Assembly: GCA_030686995.1 (NCBI GenBank)
Contig: CM060709.1
Location: 11,616,872 to 11,680,871 of the forward strand
DNA: 64,000 bases
DNA from: Artemisia argyi
Lineage: Eukaryota > Streptophyta > Magnoliopsida > Asterales > Asteraceae
Direction: 5' to 3'
Shown here: piece after piece, positions 11,256-23,071 of the stretch
How the letters are laid out: each line of letters starts with the position of its first letter
Position numbering within the stretch: position 1 is the stretch's first letter
The notes under the pieces: generated by a model
What the model saw: the letters and a program-made list of their open reading frames with translations, nothing else
The model's database searches: none
What the model was told of the DNA's origin: nothing
Translations under genes and position numbers: made by a program

Positions 11256-11472
11256 TTTTTTTTTTTTGGTAACCATGATTTTCGATCTTTTGGCCGACTA
11301 AGCTACGGGGTTTAAACCCACCGCCACACAGACTCAAACCAGGTAAAGCCCTCCTTTTTTAAGAGCTTGGCGTGACCACTTAAAGTTGTTTACACCTAGC
11401 AGGAATTGAACTTGAGACCTCATACATTTTAAAGTGATAGTCACAAGCCTTTTTGCCACTAGGCCACCCTTA
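11256..11472 (-). mobile_element. tRNA-derived SINE (family member 1)
   Basis: Read on the minus strand it starts with a tRNA-like A box (GTGGCCTAGTGG near 11455-11466), has a box-B-like GTTCAATTCC near 11405-11415 and ends in a run of 12 A (T at 11256-11267 on plus). The 3' part ('ccaaaagatcgaaaatcatgg' in complement) recurs near 32260, 35930 and 59405, so a family is present. Target duplication not resolved. Confidence 0.65.
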
Positions 11473-11724
11473 AGTAGTTACAAGCCCTTTTACTTATTGT
11501 TATTTAGAGTATGTCATCTGTCTCTGCCTCAATTTTGTCTGTATTTAATTTTCTGTTTTTATTTACTGTTCATTTTATTATTGTAATTTGATTTTTATAA
11601 TAAAAGTGTAAGTGTTACTTTTTTACAATGAGTATGATAAACATTTTTAATTTGATGTCATATTATTGTACTCTTCATGATTTACTTTTGTATCTCTAAT
11701 TCTTTAAATACTCATATAATATAA
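11473..11724. other. AT-rich noncoding sequence
   Basis: Nothing recognisable between the SINE and the Helitron end. Confidence 0.4.
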
Positions 11725-11765
11725 CTAGACGAGTACCAGTGCATTGCAACGGGATTTTATAGCGG
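11725..11765 (-). mobile_element. Helitron-like 3' terminus, minus strand
   Basis: In complement the sequence reads CCCGTTGCAATGCACTGG, an imperfect hairpin, then GTACTCGT and CTAG (11725-11728) followed by T. This matches a Helitron 3' end on the minus strand. The matching 5' TC end should lie to the right but was not located. Confidence 0.5.
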
Positions 11766-12210
11766 CAGATAGTTATAATGATATTTTGGTTACACAAAAC
11801 GTTATACAAAACACTTAAGCCAAAGCAGCATTATAAACACTTTCTGTTTGTGACCATAATATTTATTGTTGCGCCAAAACTATAGCATTTCATCTTACAA
11901 CAACAAAGTACTATTGTGAACAGGTATCAACTTAATTAACTGTAATAAGCTTATTTTTTTTTCTAGCTAATGAGCTTATCAAAAGGACTTAATTCGTCAC
12001 CTTTATTTAGGATTCAGTAAACTGATAAGCCGTATAATAAGCTAATCCAAACACACCCTTAAGTTACCAAAAAATTAGCGCAAAACAAAATACATCAAAT
12101 TGTTGAATCACATCTTTACCTCAGCCCACTTGTACAACATTATCAAAAATTGTACTTATGAAAGAATGATCTTTTTTTTTAACGGCAGAATTATATTAAA
12201 AAGCTAGCAA
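11766..12210. other. Noncoding sequence, possibly Helitron interior
   Basis: AT-rich, with no recognised gene. It could be internal to the Helitron whose 3' end lies at 11725. Confidence 0.3.
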
Positions 12211-12546
12211 CAGGGACGGAGCCAAGTGTGTCATTGGGTATGCCATGGCCCACCCTAAATATATGTTAGCTACCAATACATGTATATATTATCTAGTGTA
12301 TTATACTTACTAAATAGTTTCTATCCACCCAAATATAAAAGATATGACACATTCGGATAAACACTTATATGTGTACGTAGTACTTTGCTTTATTTTTACT
12401 TTTGAAACAATTTTACTAGGTAGTTTAGACTAGGTTTAGACGATTTTAATGGTAACTTTTTACCGGAAAACTTTTGAAATTTATACATTTATTTTTCTTA
12501 TATTGGATGTGACCCACCCGAATGAAAAATCCTAGCTCCGTCATTG
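12211..12546. mobile_element. hAT-type MITE, 336 bp
   Basis: The left end is CAGGGACGGAGCCA and the right end, in complement, CAATGACGGAGCTA. The exact 8-bp duplication GCTAGCAA lies at 12203-12210 and 12547-12554. The 8-bp duplication and CAGGG-type ends are those of hAT elements. It has the same terminal motif as the MITE at 56547-56809. Noncoding. Confidence 0.85.
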
Positions 12547-12554
12547 GCTAGCAA

Positions 12555-13980
12555 GAAGCTATAATAACAAACGCTAAACAAAAATAACATGCAAAAGTAA
12601 CCTAAAACTACACGTGAACAAACCCATGTTAACAATGATCGAGTACACCTATGAATAGACTAAAGCCTAAATGTTATAGTTGACAGAATCATAAAAGAAA
12701 CCCAACAAGCCACTATTTTAAAATTAAAACTAATCACCTTGGAGTACCTATTAGTTTATCACGTTGCTTTATCTGAATTAGCTTAAAAAGATTCGGTCTT
12801 CGTCTTTCTCTTCTTCAAATGAAAGCATGACCTTTAGTCTCCTCAAATCCTAACATCTTTAATAAAACCTACACAAACAATAACAATATATAAATATGAA
12901 TTGCTATAGTTTTCCCAAATATAAACTTATAAACCTATTCTTGATTCTCAATTTGAAACAAACATCACAAACAATAAAGAAATATGAATTCAACTTACAT
13001 CGTAAAAACTTGACAACGGGAATATGAAACCATGGAAGAAGTGATTATCAAGTGCCTAAACAAATTAATACTCAAATTGGTTATTCTAAGTTTTAAGATT
13101 TTTGTTCTTTAATCACATTGAGAATCAATAAGTTTATCCAGATAAATAAAGCTAACCTTGGATACGGAACTTAATCATCCTTAGTTTATTGAACCGATTA
13201 AACGATATATTAAACCAAGACTAACCTTTTGAATTTTATAATCCAATTGATTCGTTTTTGTAAGACCAGAAAGAGAAAAGCAAATCATAAAAATCCATAT
13301 CAAGAAGAACCTATAGAAATGAATAAATAGATTACCTTGTAATTTGTCACCCACTCAAAGTCAATATAGAATTGTAGTAACACCAAAATAACAGATCAAA
13401 CAATGAAAGAACACAAAAGAAGATATATTAGAATTTACGTAGTACATGATTCTAGCTAGTGGATTTGAGAGAGAGGAACATGTGAAGAAGAAATGAACTG
13501 GTTTCCTGCAAAATTTCACAATCGGTTATAGATTTTTTTTTTGTGTAATTAGAATTCAAAGATTTTCACAATGTAAGGAATATAATTATGTTATAGTCAA
13601 TCAAAAGAATCAAAACTGAAAATAGCAAAATAGTGTACCGAATTTCTGATGAAGGGGTTTTTTGAATGATATTGTGTTTGATATTTTGATGACAAGTTAG
13701 GGTAGTGAATGATACTGGTTTTGATAATGAAACTGTAGTAGAGGAGTTGTGTTGCATGCAATGAAAATGGGTGGGTTACAACTGGAAAAAGGGTGGCCGA
13801 ATTTTGTGAGTCTTCCTTTATTAGTGTTTAGATTTGAAAGTCAACATTTTCAACAAAGCCAAGATTCAAGTTTTGACCATTTTTCTTTTTTATGTAGTTA
13901 AGATACACAAGGTTGTATGAAGGAGGTGTATAACATCTTAAATAGGCTAAAGACATATATTGCTTGAGCTATTTCGAGAT
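12555..13980. other. Noncoding spacer between MITE and unit 3
   Basis: No reading frame or RNA gene recognised. Two AT-rich stretches and a short frame of 63 codons (13566-13757, minus) have no support. Confidence 0.4.
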
Positions 13981-14476
13981 CATTTGTTATTTTTAACCTT
14001 TTATTGGTGAAACATGTGAAGAAATATATAAGCTCAAAAACATATAAATGGTTACAATGTGGATACAAAGGAAAGCTGGACATTCCCAGAATCCTGAATG
14101 ACAAACAAGAACTGATACAATACTGATCAATATCAACAGCTATCTTTACATAATTCACAAACAACACTATCCTTAGGCCTCATTGTTGCTTAAGCACAAG
14201 CACATCAACTACATTTCCCTCATGAAGGCAGTCTTAATGACCATACTGCAGCACCAACCTCACAGCATGCCATAAGACCATCATCGATGAAAGGCTTCAT
14301 TTCCCCCCTGCAAAGACCTACCTAGATTAAAAATGAACTAGGTAACCATATGCATGAGGCATCATCAACAATATCAGGACCCAACCATCTATATATATAA
14401 CTCCATAATGAAAACTATAAAAGATTATGAGAAACAAAATTTATTTGTTAAAAAATTTTGAAATTCATGACAATAA

Positions 14477-14516
14477 GTTGAGATGGCCGAGTTGGTCTAA
14501 GGCGCCAGATTAAGGT

Positions 14517-14549
<33 letters not shown>

Positions 14550-14557
14550 TCTCAACA
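14477..14557 (+). tRNA. tRNA-Leu (AAG anticodon), copy 3, canonical
   Basis: 81 bases. Acceptor stem GTTGAGA/TCTCAAC, D arm with the GG of TTGG, anticodon AAG, class II variable arm, and T arm GTGGG-TTCAAAT-CCCAC fully paired with A58 present. T-run terminator at 14564-14569. This is the best candidate for a working gene of the three. Confidence 0.93.
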
Positions 14558-14914
14558 TAATGCTTTTTTATTGTATTTTTAATGGTACTTTTCACAGTTT
14601 AATAAAACTAGTATGTTTCCCTTTTGACTGTTTTATTTTTATTTGATACATTAGTATTTATGAGAATAATATAGGGTAAAAAACATGTTCAAGAGATACA
14701 TAACTCGAATCACAAAGTCGCAAAAGTTAAGCTAACTTTGGTTGTGTGTTAAACATTACCAAAATGCGACATTTGAACTCAAGATCTTATACTGATGGAT
14801 CATGAACTATGTCGATGAATGGCGAAAGGGAGTCATACGATAGATTGAGTATAGATTGTAAAATTGGTGGGTTCTTAGGTTAAAAGGATTCTAAAGTAGT
14901 TAATACGGTTAACT

Positions 14915-15808
14915 ATATTTTGGGTAAAAGGGAACTTACACCATGGTAAAATATATTAATCAAAAAAACCGTTTAAAGTACAATGGAATGTAACTGAAAC
15001 GCCACATTAACCTCAAGCAACCGCTTGAACACCCACTAGATCATTTATGACATGCCATAAATGAACAACTAGCTACCAACAACTAGAACAACCACTAAAA
15101 CATAAAAAAAACATGCAACACAATTAAACAAATCCAAATAAAAGATTACTTCCTCGAACGGCCTTGAAGCTTGAAATCAAACTGATTGTTAAATTCCACA
15201 AATTGCCTAGGTAAGTCAAAGACCTGGGCTGCATAATCATCAGAAAGATAGCCTTCAAGCTCGTTATGTCCTCCAGTTGATGAATAGTAACTGTCCATAG
15301 GATCATTAGGCTCAAACACCTCATCATCACTATCTGAATCAACCACTTCACCCACCTTAGAGAAAGGGTTGCCTTTCCTTTTACCATCAGCCTCCGGAAT
15401 AGGTTTACCATTATCATCCACAAGTGTGGCTTTTCCATCAATAATAAGCTTTTCAAGCTTCTCAATTTTCTCAATAATAGGAGTGTTCTTCATAACAGAT
15501 GCAGAAGAAGTTTTGGAAGAACTAGAAATAACTTCAGGCGACGTAGTGCCATCTTTTTCCTTGAGAGCATCAAAACTGTTCTTCAAATCAATAAAGTTGA
15601 TATCCTCCACCCAATTATTATTCTTACCTAGGTCATCACAGGGAAGAGCCTTACTACTAGTTGGATTAGTAGTAGGTTCATTACAGGAAGAACCTACATT
15701 AACCATTGGAGAGCCGGTATTCGATTGGACAGAGGGCTGAGACGTCGATGCTCATCCATCCTTTGGCTTTGTAACCGACCTATAATAATACGAAACTTTA
15801 GGCTTTTG
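14915..15808 (-). mobile_element. LINE-like insertion with ORF1 fragment
   Basis: An 894-bp insertion relative to units 1 and 2, flanked by a 13-bp duplication (AATACGGTTAACT at 14902-14914 and 15809-15821). Variable-length duplications above 10 bp are typical of LINE target-primed insertion. There is no clear A tail at the 3' side (left end on plus). It carries the ORF1-type fragment listed separately. Confidence 0.6.
15146..15760 (-). pseudogene. LINE-type ORF1 C-terminal fragment
   Basis: The minus strand encodes about 186 codons from an internal Met to a stop at 15146, rich in Ser, Asp and Glu, with KIEKLEKLIIDGKATLVDD and YAAQVFDLP blocks and a basic end (GRSRK). These blocks resemble the ORF1/gag-like proteins of LINEs that I know from composite plants; this is from memory, not a search. 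One TGA, upstream near 15755, interrupts an otherwise continuous frame that reads KPKDG before it. No RT is present, so the copy is 5'-truncated or internally deleted. Confidence 0.5.
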
Positions 15809-16217
15809 AATACGGTTAACTGTATAACATGCGACCTCTTGGTTTCATTCTCGACCCGAAACCATCGGACGACACAAGGTTGGTGATAGAAAGCCATGTT
15901 TTATATATTTAAAACATAAACGAAAGATATATATTACTCTGCTTTTAAGTATTTTATTGAAAATATATATGTTAACCTTATAAAACATACAACTCGGTGC
16001 AACAACTTTAGATCATCGTAATATCTTAGATGATGTTTTAACTTTTATAAATAGCTGTTCCAAGTGTTTCAAAACATGTCATGTAGATTTACTTAGCAAA
16101 ATATTGTCTCATACATAACAATGAACAATTGATGTTAAAATAGATACAAATTGTTTAGTCACATATATGAACTTGCAAAACTAGAATGTTGATGCGAGCT
16201 ACACTCGTCGTTAAACT

Positions 16218-17000
16218 TGTTAAAATATTGGATAAATATTAATATGTAAATGTCTAGTATCGAACCCGAGACCTCGGGATTGCACACATTACAAACGAGA
16301 GTCAAAGATTAATAAATATTAATTGTTAGTTATATTTATTAATAACACAAGTTTAAGGATTAATGATCGTTAGTTATTAAATGTATGGACTAATTATCGT
16401 TAAAAAGAAACGGAAAGGACTAGACTATAAATTGGATGACAAGAAGGATCCGGAACACCCTTTGGTGTGCATGGCCGGTCGAACCAAGCCCAAAGGGGTC
16501 GACCCATGTCTTTGTCTTGCTCTCCAAGATTTAATCTAGTATAAATACAAATCAAAGGGTTATTGTTTGGTGACCTTTTGTGCACACACAATACCCTAAA
16601 TTTGTGTTTTTCTCTCTTGTTTATTCCAGCCGATCGAATCCCTAAACCCTTAGGGTTTGATCGAAACTTTTTATATCAAAATAATACTTGTGTTTAATCT
16701 TGCAATTAATTTGATTCGGTATTAGTTTGTGTGTACAAGAACGAGGTAACAACATACTTTTGTTGTTATCAAGGGATCGATTAACAAAACGGTAAGGGGT
16801 TAATCATTGATCCATATAAACCCTAATTAGGGTTCTTCATATTGTTAAAGACAATTGCTTTTGATTCTTGTTCGGGCTAGAATCACCACGGTACGTTCCT
16901 ATTTAATTTATGTTAATCTCTTATGTGTTATAGATGTTCCTACGCTTCCGCATATGTGTTTACCTGTTTATATGATTGTCATGATTCTTAAATTCTAACA
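16218..17000 (+). repeat. 5' LTR of the noncoding LTR element
   Basis: 783 bp. TATA box TATAAATA at 16540-16547. Telobox-like palindromes built on CCCTAA/TTAGGG occur at about 16645-16658 and 16822-16837. The 63-codon frame here is repeated identically in the 3' LTR and is an artefact of LTR identity. Confidence 0.9.
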
Positions 17001-17001
17001 G

Positions 17002-17014
17002 TGGTATCACGAGC
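17002..17014 (+). other. Primer binding site of the noncoding LTR element
   Basis: Reads TGGTATCACGAGC, the tRNA-iMet complement TGGTATCAGAGC with one extra C. It starts one base after the LTR. Confidence 0.75.
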
Positions 17015-20000
17015 TTGCTATAACATGTAATTGATTACATAAAACACATAAAAAAACGAATTTTGATTGTTTTAGATACATGTTTTGGATCTAGGGTTTT
17101 GTTTTTTTTACCCTAACCCTAATTTTGGGGGGGGTCGATTTATTCCATGAACCCTAATTAGGGTTTGTGGTTTTATTAATTAATTGGATTAGAAACCCTA
17201 GGTTGCTTACATGTTTATGTGTTATTTGGGCGTATCCTTGACCTAATTGGTAATTGTTATGCTTTGATCCGTGACGAAACATGCATGTTAGTCATGGGTT
17301 ATTAATTGTTTATAATTTTTAAACTTTTCACATGTTTAGATAGATCTAATATTGGGGAAGACCTCATAACTATTAAAATCAATTATGTGCTATGTGGTAT
17401 GTGATTAGCTTTGGCCTACGCAACTGACTTGTCAATGTATGTGGCTCACTTCCATTAAGAGGGGAAGGCCTTAGTTGATTACATGCATTATTATATACCT
17501 AGAATTGATTTTATTAGGATCTTTTCTAATACGGATTGCATGTGGCTAATTGTTTCACTTATTATTATTGGTTGTTTTGATTTTCTTTGATACTTGTTTT
17601 ATTGTTTTTAGTTGGACTTGTTGTAAGCAATAAAAGGGTTGTTTTCATAAAGAAAATTAATACGGACTAATAATTGTGAAACCCTAAAGTGATAAAGTAA
17701 GAATCTTGCAAGGTCTTATTGCCAATCGTGGTCCGATTCGCACGGTAATCAGCTCTCAGGCGAGACTAGCAAAATTCAAACTTTGTTACTATTTTGAGAT
17801 TGAATCCATAAACCTTTGCTTGATTGATGTTTTGTACAAATATGCTTTTAAAATTAAGTCCTTTAAGATGATATTCATAACCGTGATTTGAAGGCTTAGA
17901 AAAGAGCCTTAGAGTCTGTCTTGGTTATCACAATCTTGAATATGTTTTAAACGAATTACTTTTAAAATCATATATTGTAGAAAGTCATCTTAGGGTTTTG
18001 GCATAAACCTCAAGTAAAACTTTGTGTATTAATTTCCCTAATTGGATATAAAAAGTTTTATGAAAACTTATATTATAAAGATGAGTGCATGCATCTTTAT
18101 ACATGTTTTGATTTTCACATCAAAAAATTTATACCCTAAAATTTAAGTTACATGCCATTTAACTATAAGAAACACTTGAAGTTATTATTTAGTAAACGTG
18201 AGACGCAGGCTAAATTTTAATGACAAGGTAAATTTCCGAGTGTGCGTGAGACCACACATGGAGAATTTGCAGTTTCTAAGTTAGACGACTTAATTAAGTT
18301 GATGCGTGAGACCTAGAGCTTAAGGCATGAGATGGGATGAAACATGCTTACATGACAAATTGATGAATCAATTTGATGTAAATCCCATAATGATCTAGGA
18401 ATTGGAAAAGTGTTTGCCAATTATTGTTCGACAGATTACCATCTTTTATACTTTCACCACTAGCAGATCAACTGATGTGGTGGAATCTATGTAAAGTTGG
18501 ATCCTAGATTTTCAAGAAATTAGTTGGTTATATGAATATAACCTTGGGTATTATATTTTCTTGGAAATATAAATTATCGAAAATACTAAATTTGAATTTT
18601 GTAAATTCCTTAAATGCATTAATGCAACTCAAAACCGTAAACGTAAGTTATTCTTTTAATTGATCTACACCCGTTTGGGTTTTTGGTTAGAGTCAATATT
18701 TACAAAAAGAATAAATATAGTCTTCTTTCCATTACCAGAAGTGTGAGACTTAAATCCTATTCCTTTTCATGAATGAGAAAGGTATAATAGGATGATTAGA
18801 ATTGTCTAAATTCTAAATACATAACTCATAGCAAACTTTAATAGTAAGAGTATATGCACCTTATGAGTTATTAAATTAGAAGCTAGACTGATTGCTGCAT
18901 AATGGTAAAAGACAAATTAGATTATTTTATCTAGTTGTTTTGATTTGACCATTTAAAGATACTACATACAATTGTTCGAATGGTAGATCTATACAGGAAG
19001 AAATTGCATGCCCGAGCCTTTTCAAGTTAATAATTTGGAATGTGATGAATCACATTTATGAAGTAGAATACATCCTTTTATAACCTATATAATTGTTTGA
19101 ATGGGTTTTCTTAAAAGATGTAGGAAAGTAAATAGTACACTATTTCTTTCACTGATCAAGGAAACATTTACAATGTTTTCAAATTCAGTGGGAGTATTGT
19201 ATTCTTATGAATGAATAAGGGATTATTATTATGTTCTCTAATTCAGTGGGAGTTACAAGACTTATTGTCTTGATTGTAACTTAGATTATCTTTTGAATAT
19301 CTCAAGGTAATTACTTTCCAAATATAGACACTAATATTTTCAAGAATAGTCATGTACGTTTCCTTGATTGATTGAGTAAACTCTATATCTACTAAGTTAT
19401 GTTAATGACACAAATCATATTGTTCATATTAACAAACGCGTGCGTGTTGTTTATGTGGTACATGGTGTTGTACCATGCACAAGTGGGAGAAATCTTCATT
19501 ATGTGCAAAGTACAACACATAAGAATATGATTTAAAAGATTCTCTTAACTACAAGTAAGAGATTATAATTCTAACTAGATTAATACATCTAATCTGAGAA
19601 ACACTTGGTGTTGAAATTTAGTAAACGTGATACGCAGGCTAAATATTAACAACAAAATGAATTTCCATGTATGCGTGAGACCAACATGGATAATTTACTG
19701 TTTCTAAATTAGACATCTATTAGAACATGTGTGTCAAATAAAAATACTACTTCAGCTTTAATATTTATGTATTAATGGAATGACATAAATGCATGAAGTA
19801 ATACTACTTCAATAATTATGTATTCTTAGAATGACATAAATAAATAAAGTAGTGTGTTAACTTGAAAATATTATTGAAACCAAATGATGGTGTTCAAAGA
19901 TTACTTTAATTATACATGTTTATACTTTATTGTATAGTTATAAATATGAAGTCTTCTAAGTATTACAAGACTTATAATTAAGTAAGACGTTAGCTTGTTA

Positions 20001-23000
20001 TGGTCTTTTAATAAGACATATACAAGAAGTCATTGAGTTGATCAATGATTAATAACGTATAGTGGGATTATAACAAGTTTATGTTTTATAAGACATAAAC
20101 ATGAAGTGACTTGATTAATAAGTATTTGGGTTATAAAGCATGCAATTGGCTTGAAAATACTATTATACCATTAAATTGATTTAGTTGGTAAATAGGTATG
20201 CCAACAGGAATATGGTTAGCTTATATATATTGTTAGATCTTCTTACAATATTAATTCTAATTGAAATACCACATATAAATGATATGTTCAGTTGGGGAAT
20301 CAAACTCTTGTTAGATTGTTTGATTGAAGATAACTATGATTTCTATTCTTCTAAAAGTTATCAAGGTTAGAAATTGAGTATGGATTGAATATACTCAATT
20401 AGACTCCTAGAAGATTAATAAGACGTTATTGAATTATGAAATGTGATGAATCACATTAAGTCTTAAAATTGAAGTTCTAAATTTGTTAAGTTACTTATGT
20501 GAAGGTTATTAACAAAGAGCTATCAATGCGTATTTGTAAAGTCCTAAAAGAGAAAATTGGATTGTTGCTCTAATTGCTAAGTACTTATATTCTATATAAT
20601 GCTAAAGGCAAGTGGGAGTATTTTATCTTGAAAAGATAGAATTACAAGATACATAATCTTCTAAAACTACACTAGTTAAAATCATGATGAGGCCTAACAT
20701 GTAAATGATAAACCTCAAGATGATGGAATTATCATTCATAGATCCACTTGGATATCTCATATATTTAATGAATATACTGACGATTATATGATGTAGTATT
20801 ACCAAAATAATGAATTGGGTAAATTGCTCATAATATGAATGTTATAGATGTTGTTCATAAAGATATTCAAATTTAGAAAATTTGGTTTATCTTAATTCTT
20901 AATAGTTAGAGAATGATGATGAGTTTATTCAAAGATGATGTAACCCTAGTGGTTTAAATCTTTGTGAAATAATCATATGAACAAAATTGTACACATATCT
21001 TAATGCATGTCTTATGACAAGATTATTAATCATACTTAAGCAATTAACTATGATTGAAACTCTTTCCTAAGCACATTAAAGATACAAAGATGGTAAATTG
21101 TCATATTTATATGAATATGAAATTTGACAATGAATATCAAAAACTCTTTCTTGAATAATTACTTCAGCGAGGACGATAAGTAATCAAAAGGAGTTTATGA
21201 ATTCAAGAAAATCTTTGGAAGTGTACATAGTGCAATAATCCATGAATGGATAAATGCATGCATCTAGGAAATTATTCTTATGATAAATTATTAAATCTGT
21301 GTTTAGGTTTATAATTAAAATAAGGTAATTTCTAAGTATTCCTGAAAGCTAGTGGGAGTATCGTGTTTGATTTACTAAATCATATATGTCGTATAACATA
21401 TAAGAAGTTACATTCCATATAAGTGAAATGTTAAGACTTAGTTTGGAATGAAACTGTAAGTGAAAGATTTAGAAAATAAAACATACAACCTTGGAACAAA
21501 AGTTTATTATTTAATAAACATGTGCGGTAAATTATTCTAATAGAATATGATATATCATTTAGTAAATGGATATACATATTTGCATAGATAGTACATGAAT
21601 AAAAATCGAAGTTTGACTGAAGGATTTCTATGTGCATTGTATTATTGTTGTATCATGCTTAAGTGCTTAAATGATTTGACAATATTTGATATCCAATTAA
21701 AGGTTATTATATAACTTGTGTAATAGATATTCTAATGAAAAATGTTTGAAATTAGAATAATGATCCTCAACCTGGAATAGCTCCTAAACATTACACTATG
21801 GATATTAAGTTTACAAAAATTTTAAAGAGCATATTGTGTTTAATATACAATGATGCTGGTTTAATTGAGATGACACTCAATAACTAGTTATGAAAGATTT
21901 CATGAGAACTAGTTGTGCTCAATTAAGAGCATAGTTGCATTAATCATTAAAGAATTAGAATACTTTAAACTTTAAAAGGTTTGAAAGTTTGATTGTCATA
22001 AGTTGGTGATTGAGGATATCACACTATTTATGAAAAATTATGTGGCTATATCAAGATAGTTGGATTTACACATACAAGAATTTTAATTATTGGATTCTTG
22101 AAAGAAGTATTCTCAAAATTCGGATAGATCATAGTTAGATGAAATAATGCCTTGTCAACAAGTATGATTGTCATTACTTGAGGCATAATTGTCTTCAAGT
22201 TATTACTTGAGGAAAATTCATTAACTGGTATAATCATGCATTGATCTATTTTGGTATTTGGATAAATGACATTAAGCAATTATTATTTATAATGAATTAA
22301 AGTACTTAGTACGTTTGTTTTCATTAATAATATATTGTGTCCTATATTTGCATGTTTAAATCCGTGAATAACTTATGTTATTCTAAATTGTCCGTTGTCG
22401 ATTAATGATATGGGAATATCATTAAAATAAGACAAATCTGAGTATTGGTTAAGAATATACTTGAAAGTATATTGATGCGTTGACATACCAATTTTACATG
22501 ATATTCGATGAATTGAATATAAGACTTATCCCAACTACATGATTTTACTTTATGGATCTTGTCAGTAAGTAAATCATGAATTTGTTATCCTCAGACTTGA
22601 GATACCAGATAAGAGTCATAGATGTAGTGCATTTTTGTGAAACAATCTACCGCTCACCGTAACAGGGAGTTATAAGGGTTGTTTTCAGAAGTGTTGCAAA
22701 GTTCATGGGTTATTCTTGTAGTCAAGAAAGAATTTGTTCCTTCAAATTTGTTTTGAAGTTTAATACAGCTGGGCCCCTCGTAGGGTTGTCAAGATGTTTG
22801 CGTGCGCACGCCCAAAGTCTATCTGAAATACGTTCAGATGTTTTGGTAATCTTGATCAATCATAAACAACGAGAAACAGAATTGTTAATTAAAGAATGAC
22901 TAAGATCCATATCTTTATTAACGTGGTATTAGAAACAAAAGGATGATAATAATAATGATGAATCATTAAAGGTTTTCCAGGAAACCTTCCTCGAGTTGAA

Positions 23001-23060
23001 CTATGGGCATTGGAGTGTTGCAAGACGCCAACCAATGTCATTTTACTATTAATAGATATC
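17015..23060 (+). other. Interior of the noncoding LTR element
   Basis: AT-rich and without coding capacity. It holds two copies of a block of about 125 bp (about 18168-18292 and 19598-19722) sharing 'tagtaaacgtga-acgcaggctaaat' and 'tgcgtgagacca'. AGTGGGAG motifs identical to the PPT core occur at 19187, 19245, 19482, 20611 and 21351. The leader (17100-17200) holds more CCCTAA/TTAGGG palindromes. No RNA gene recognised. Confidence 0.7.
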
Positions 23061-23071
23061 CAAGTGGGAGC

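Noticed and set aside
16400..16591. 63-codon frame, identical at 23254-23445
   Set aside because: It lies in both LTRs of one element; identity reflects the LTR pair, not protein conservation.
22705..22899. 64-codon frame inside the noncoding LTR element
   Set aside because: Isolated, no gag/pol motif, expected by chance in 6 kb.
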